Source: Falsiroseomonas sp050563545 (GTDB taxonomy: Bacteria > Pseudomonadota > Alphaproteobacteria > Acetobacterales > Acetobacteraceae). Taken from it: DNA of 64,000 bases. Below the pieces are notes generated by a model. It saw only the letters and a list, made by a program, of their open reading frames with translations, made no database searches and had not been told where the DNA came from. A program made the translations under genes and the position numbers. Of this stretch, positions 60,123 through 64,000 are shown in pieces; positions within the stretch are counted from its first letter, which is position 1; every line of letters starts with the position of its first letter. The stretch covers positions 1 through 64,000 of the forward strand of contig NZ_JBNXUM010000014.1 of the NCBI RefSeq assembly GCF_050563545.1, in the 5' to 3' direction.

Positions 60123-60576
60123 ACGGCGCCGCGCCGCCTGCCCCGCCATGCGCGGGATCGGCGCAATGGCCATGCGCTGCATCGGCCAGCACCTCGATCA
60201 CCCGGCAGGTCGCGACGCTGCCGTGTTGGTGCGCCGTCATCCGCTCGAGCTCGGCCTCCAGGGACCGCAGCTTTGCCAGCCTCTCCCGCACCGCGGCCAG
60301 ATGGCGGCGTGCGATGGCGTCCGCGCCCTCGCAGGGCGCATCCGGCGCGGCGTCGGCCAGGCGCAGCAACTCCCTGATGTCGTCCATGCCAAAGCCGAGC
60401 TCCCGCGCGTGGCGGATGAAGCCGAGTCGGTCGAGATGCTTCCGGGCATAGAGCCGGTGGCCGCCCTCGGTGCGCAGCGGCGCGGGCAGCAGGCCCTCGG
60501 CTTCGTAGAAGCGGATGGTGGTCGCCTTCACGCCGGTGGCGCGGGCGAGGTCGCCGATGGAGAGCGCTTTCGTCAT
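60091..60576 (-). CDS. MerR-family metal-responsive regulator
   Basis: The 161-residue protein has the MerR helix-turn-helix and wing (MTKALSIGDLARATGVKATTIRFYEAEGLLPAPLRTEGGHRLYARKHLDRLGFIRHAREL), a coiled dimer helix, and Cys82, Cys124 and Cys138 in a metal-sensing pattern of the ZntR/CadR/PbrR group. A His/Cys-containing tail follows. It is divergent from the P-type ATPase and its operator sits between them. Zn, Cd or Pb are likely inducers by subgroup; the exact metal cannot be read. Confidence 0.9.
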   Translation of the reverse strand: MTKALSIGDLARATGVKATTIRFYEAEGLLPAPLRTEGGHRLYARKHLDRLGFIRHARELGFGMDDIRELLRLADAAPDAPCEGADAIARRHLAAVRERLAKLRSLEAELERMTAHQHGSVATCRVIEVLADAAHGHCADPAHGGAGGAAPSTARAAPRRR

Positions 60577-60602
60577 CGCCGGGTTATATGGCGATTCCGG
60601 GC

Positions 60603-60633
60603 TTGAACCTCCAGTCGCTGGAAGTCCCATAAG
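60603..60633 (+). promoter_or_regulatory. MerR-type promoter and operator of the metal ATPase
   Basis: The -35 TTGAAC (60603-60608) and -10 CATAAG (60628-60633) are 19 bases apart, the lengthened spacer typical of MerR-controlled promoters. Between them lies the dyad ACCTCCAG-TCG-CTGGAAGT (60607-60625), with one arm mismatch. The predicted transcript start, about 7 bases past the -10, coincides with the ATG at 60640, so the mRNA may be leaderless. Confidence 0.75.
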
Positions 60634-60639
60634 GGCCGC

Positions 60640-62829
60640 ATGGACAGCACCACGCGGCTGAACTGGCGGCTCGAGGGCATGGATTGCGCGGCCTGCGTCG
60701 CGAAGGTGACGCATGCGGTGGAGCGCCTGCCCGGCGTCTCGGGTGTCACGGTCAGCCTGTTCGGCAGGAGCCTCGCCTTCGACCTGGCCCCGGGCCAGAC
60801 CGAGCCCGAAGCCGTGGCGCGGCAGGTCCGCGCGCTGGGCTATGGCGTGGCGACCGAGCCGCCGGCGGGCGACCATCACCACCATCACGACGATGACGAG
60901 GACGGCGCGCCCTGGTGGAACACCGCCAGGGCGCGGCTGGTCTGGATGCTCGGCGCGCTGGTGGCTGCGGCCTGGATCGCGGCGCATCTCGTGCCGTCCG
61001 CGTCCCATGCGCTCTACCTCGGTACGACGCTCGCCGCGCTGTTCCCATTCGGCCGCCGCGCCGTCGCGCTGGCCCGCGCGGGCAGCCCCTTCTCCATCGA
61101 GACGCTGATGGTCGTGGCCGCCCTCGGCGCCACCGTGATCGGCGCGGCGGAGGAGGCGGCCTTCGTCGTGCTGCTCTTCGCGGTGGGCGAGATGCTGGAA
61201 GGCGTCGCGGCGGGCCGCGCGCGGGCGGGCATCAAGGCGCTGGTCGCGCTGGTGCCGCGCACCGCGCTGCGGCGCAAGCCGGACGGCACGACGGAGGAAG
61301 TGCCGGCCGAGAGGCTCGCGATCGGCGACCTCGTGCTGGTGCGGCCGGGCGACCGCGTGCCCGCCGACGGCGTGGTGACAGAAGGCGCCTCGGCGCTGGA
61401 TGAGAGCGCGGTGACCGGCGAGAGCATGCCGGTCGCGCGCGGGGTCGGGGATCGCCTCGTCGCCGGCAGCGTGAACGGCGAGGCCGCGCTGGTTATGCGC
61501 GTGACCGCCGCTGGCGAGGGCAGCACGCTCGCGCGCATCGCGAGCCTGGTGGAGCAGGCGACCGCGACGCGCGGCCGCACCCAGCGCTTCATCGAGCGCT
61601 TCGCGGCCTGGTGGACGCCAGGCGCGATGGGGGTTGCGGCGCTGGTCATGGTCGTGCCGCCGCTCGTGGACGGGGAATGGCTGACCTGGGTCTATCGCGG
61701 CCTGGCGGTGCTGTTGGTGGCCTGTCCTTGCGCGCTGGTCATCTCGGTGCCGGCGGCGATGGCGTCGGGCCTGAGCGCCGGCGCGCGGCGCGGGCTGCTG
61801 GTCAAGGGCGGCGCGGCGCTGGAGGCGCTGGGCGGCGCGCGGACCATCGCCTTCGACAAGACCGGCACGCTGACGGAAGGCCGCCCGCGCATCGTCGCGA
61901 TCGCGACGGCCGGCGGCGTGGAGGAGGACGAGCTGCTGCGCCTCGCCGCCGCGGTGGAATCCGGCTCCTCCCACCCGCTCGCCCGCGCGCTGCGCGAGGA
62001 AGCGCGGCGCCGCGGCATCGGCTTTCCCGCCGCGCGTGCCGCCGCCGCGATCCCCGGCAAGGCCGTCGCCGCGACGGTCGAAGGACGGCGCATCGGCGTC
62101 GGCAGCCCGGCCTGGGCGGCGGAAGGCGGCGTCGCACTGCCGCCCGCGCTGGAGGCCCAGCGCGAGAGGCTGGAGCAGGAGGGCCACTCCCTGGCGGTGG
62201 TCACGGCGGACCGCGCCGCGATCGGCCTGGTCGCGATCCGCGACGAACCCCGCCGCGACGCGGCCGCGGCGCTGGCGCGGCTGCGGGGGATGGGCATCGC
62301 GACGGTGATGCTCACCGGTGACAACCCGCGCACCGCGGCGGCGATCGGCGCCGTGCTCGGCATCGAGCCGCGCGCAGGGCTGCTGCCTGACGGCAAGCTC
62401 GCGGCGATCGCGGCGCTGAAGGCACGCGGCCCCGTCGCGATGGTGGGCGACGGCATCAACGATGCGCCGGCTCTCGCGGCGGCCGATGTCGGCGTCGCGA
62501 TGGGCGGCGGCACCGATGTCGCGCTGGAGACCGCGGATGCCGCGCTGCTCGGCGGGCGCCTGGGCGGGATCGCCGATCTCGTCGCGCTGTCGCGCGCGAC
62601 GCTGGCGAACATCCGCCAGAACGTGGCGATCGCGATCGGGCTGAAGGCGGTGTTCCTGGCGACGACGGTCGCGGGGGTGACGGGACTGTGGCCGGCGATC
62701 CTGGCCGATACCGGCGCGACCGTGCTGGTCACGCTGAACGCGCTGCGGCTGTTGGGCTGGCGGCCGCCGGCCGGGACGCCTCGTCTCGCGTCGCGGTTGC
62801 GGAATTTCGGGGAAACGCGCGTCCGATAA
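60640..62829 (+). CDS. Heavy-metal P-type ATPase, Zn/Cd/Pb type
   Basis: The 729-residue efflux pump has a metal-binding domain GMDCAAC (Cys16, Cys19), a His-rich linker DHHHHHDDDED (about residues 78-88), the transmembrane CPC (about 362-364), phosphorylation Asp in DKTGTLTEG (about 406), TGDNPRTAAAIGAVLGI, and MVGDGINDAPALAAADVGVAMG. A late Asp in DTGATVLVTLNALRLLG is a P1B-2 (Zn/Cd/Pb) marker. It is divergent from the MerR gene. ATG at 60640 has little room for a ribosome site, fitting a leaderless start. Confidence 0.94.
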   Translation: MDSTTRLNWRLEGMDCAACVAKVTHAVERLPGVSGVTVSLFGRSLAFDLAPGQTEPEAVARQVRALGYGVATEPPAGDHHHHHDDDEDGAPWWNTARARLVWMLGALVAAAWIAAHLVPSASHALYLGTTLAALFPFGRRAVALARAGSPFSIETLMVVAALGATVIGAAEEAAFVVLLFAVGEMLEGVAAGRARAGIKALVALVPRTALRRKPDGTTEEVPAERLAIGDLVLVRPGDRVPADGVVTEGASALDESAVTGESMPVARGVGDRLVAGSVNGEAALVMRVTAAGEGSTLARIASLVEQATATRGRTQRFIERFAAWWTPGAMGVAALVMVVPPLVDGEWLTWVYRGLAVLLVACPCALVISVPAAMASGLSAGARRGLLVKGGAALEALGGARTIAFDKTGTLTEGRPRIVAIATAGGVEEDELLRLAAAVESGSSHPLARALREEARRRGIGFPAARAAAAIPGKAVAATVEGRRIGVGSPAWAAEGGVALPPALEAQRERLEQEGHSLAVVTADRAAIGLVAIRDEPRRDAAAALARLRGMGIATVMLTGDNPRTAAAIGAVLGIEPRAGLLPDGKLAAIAALKARGPVAMVGDGINDAPALAAADVGVAMGGGTDVALETADAALLGGRLGGIADLVALSRATLANIRQNVAIAIGLKAVFLATTVAGVTGLWPAILADTGATVLVTLNALRLLGWRPPAGTPRLASRLRNFGETRVR

Positions 62830-62875
62830 TGTCTCAACAACTTGCCGTGAGCGGCCGCTCCCGGCAGATAGGCGC

Positions 62876-64000
62876 ATGATCTCCGCCACCTCCCATCCGC
62901 GGGAGGCCGAGCGCCTGGCCGAACTGCACGCGCTCCTCGTGCTGGACACGGCTCGCGAGCCCGGCTTCCAGGCGCTGACGGCGCTTGCCCGCGGCATCGC
63001 GGGCTACGAGATCGCGCTGATCGGCCTCGTGGACGACGACCGGCAGTGGTTCAAGGCGTGCGACGGGCCGTTCTGCGCGACCGAGACACCTCGCGGCCTG
63101 GCCTTCTGCGCCTGGACGATCCTGGGCGAGGAGCCGCTGGTGATCCCCGACCTGTCGGCGGATCCGCGCTTCGCCGCCAACCCGCTGGTGACCGGGCCGC
63201 CCTTCATCCGTGCCTATTGCGGCATGCCGCTCGCGCCGAGCGCGGGGCTGCCGGTCGGCACGCTCTGCCTGCTTCACACCGAGCCGCACGAGCCGACGGC
63301 GGAACAGCTGGCGCAGCTCCGCCAGGTCGCGGCCGCGGCGACGGCGTTGCTGCGCAGCCGCGCGCGCAGCGAGGCGGTCTCGATGATGAGCCACGAGCTG
63401 CGCAACACGCTGCAGGGCATCGTCGGCATGGCGGGCGTGCTGGCCGCGACGCCGGGCCTGCCGCCGAAGGTCACGACGCGGCTGCGCATGATGGACGAGG
63501 CCGCGGGCCAGCTGACGCGGCTGGTCAATGACAGCCTGGAATATGCCCGGCTCGAGGCCGGGGCGGTGACACTGGAGAACGCGCCCTATTCGCCGGCGGC
63601 GGAGCTCGACGCGGTGCTGGCGCTGCTGCGCCCGCAGGCCGAGGCGAAGCTCGTCGCGCTCTCCGCCTCGGTCGGGCCGGAGGTGCCGGTGGAGGTTACG
63701 GGCGATGCCGGGCGGCTGCGCCAGGTGCTGCTGAACCTCGTGGGCAACGCGATCAAGTTCTCGCCGGGGGCAGCGGTCTCCGTCGTGCTGCGCGCTGCGC
63801 CGGGGCGGCTGCTGTTCTCGGTGCGCGACAGCGGCATCGGCATGACGCCGGCGCAGATGGCCCGGCTGTTCGAGCGCTTCGGGCAGGCCGATGCCTCCAC
63901 GGCGCGCCGCTTCGGCGGGTCCGGGCTGGGCCTGGTGATCTGCCGCCGCCTGGTCGCGCTGATGGACGGGCGGATCGAGGTCGAGAGCGAGCCCGGCACC
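62876..64000 (+). CDS. GAF-domain sensor histidine kinase (3' end beyond the window)
   Basis: The frame is open to the window edge (375 codons). It starts MISATSHPREAERLAELHALLVLDTA with a GAF domain (LIGLVDDDRQWFKACDG, GTLCLLHTEP), then the H-box SHELRNTLQGIVGM (His near residue 173), the N-box LLNLVGNAIKFSPG, G1 DSGIGMTPAQMARLFERFGQ, and G2 FGGSGLGLVICRRLV. There is no membrane segment, so it is cytoplasmic. A receiver domain might follow outside the window. The ligand is unknown. Confidence 0.9.
   Translation, partial: MISATSHPREAERLAELHALLVLDTAREPGFQALTALARGIAGYEIALIGLVDDDRQWFKACDGPFCATETPRGLAFCAWTILGEEPLVIPDLSADPRFAANPLVTGPPFIRAYCGMPLAPSAGLPVGTLCLLHTEPHEPTAEQLAQLRQVAAAATALLRSRARSEAVSMMSHELRNTLQGIVGMAGVLAATPGLPPKVTTRLRMMDEAAGQLTRLVNDSLEYARLEAGAVTLENAPYSPAAELDAVLALLRPQAEAKLVALSASVGPEVPVEVTGDAGRLRQVLLNLVGNAIKFSPGAAVSVVLRAAPGRLLFSVRDSGIGMTPAQMARLFERFGQADASTARRFGGSGLGLVICRRLVALMDGRIEVESEPGT

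Noticed and set aside
60091..62997. A 968-codon minus-strand frame ending in the MerR gene and running antisense to the P-type ATPase.
   Set aside because: The MerR similarity starts only at 60576; upstream residues are Arg/Gly/Ala-rich antisense of a clear P-type ATPase.

Overview
The window is very GC-rich, tightly packed chromosomal DNA from an alphaproteobacterium. It is most likely a member of the Acetobacteraceae (Roseomonas-like), though that placement is inferred from gene content and not tested by alignment. The signs are the alphaproteobacterial run leuS-lptE-holA-parB-parA-rsmG-mnmG-mnmE with rho nearby, DUF3576/DUF2244/DUF1194/DUF3775 families, a MucR regulator, an OlsB-type acyltransferase, a Maf/PPDK-regulator/hemE neighbourhood, and several tripartite-tricarboxylate (Bug) binding proteins. 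No rRNA, tRNA or CRISPR array was seen.

Layout. 0.3-7.2 kb (+): an outer-membrane porin with a clean terminator, then DUF3576 lipoprotein, leuS, lptE and holA. 7.3-12.9 kb (-): the chromosome segregation and tRNA-modification operon mnmE-mnmG-rsmG-parA-parB, with two parS sites embedded in it. 12.9-20 kb: a thioredoxin-like [2Fe-2S] protein, ogt and a quinone oxidoreductase, an HD/GNAT pair, two decayed genes (a frameshifted TPR protein and a Bug remnant), and rho. 20-30 kb: a LysR-regulated pair containing a DJ-1/GFA fusion, a 162-bp MITE-like palindrome, an SbmA-type ABC transporter, and a haem segment (hemH, HAD phosphatase, MORN protein, hemJ). 30-35 kb: glf, a glycosyltransferase and a polytopic membrane protein, which look like a surface-glycan locus. 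34.6-43 kb: nth, DUF2244, an XRE regulator, lnt, secB, DUF1194, DUF3775, an aldo/keto reductase-WD40 pair and a CobW GTPase. 43-49.3 kb: a stand-alone IS5-type N-terminal domain protein, a secreted Asn-Gly pentad-repeat protein, an esterase, an RTX protein, olsB, a Fur-family regulator and MucR. 49.5-57.3 kb: TusA-like protein, rimI, tsaB with a toxin-antitoxin pair directly upstream, an aminotransferase, an MFS exporter, maf and the PPDK regulator. 57.3-64 kb: hemE, a VOC protein, a Bug protein, a MerR/P-type ATPase metal-efflux pair, and a histidine kinase cut off by the window end.

The main synthesis is that the gap between the PPDK-regulator gene and hemE (57.27-57.64 kb) is the position of the replication origin in Caulobacter and Rickettsia. 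It carries six GANTC sites and a near-consensus DnaA box. Most genes to its left are on the minus strand and most to its right on the plus strand, so both sets point away from it. parABS lies about 45 kb away. I therefore read the window as origin-proximal chromosome, with blocks that flank the origin on opposite sides in other alphaproteobacteria interleaved on one side here.
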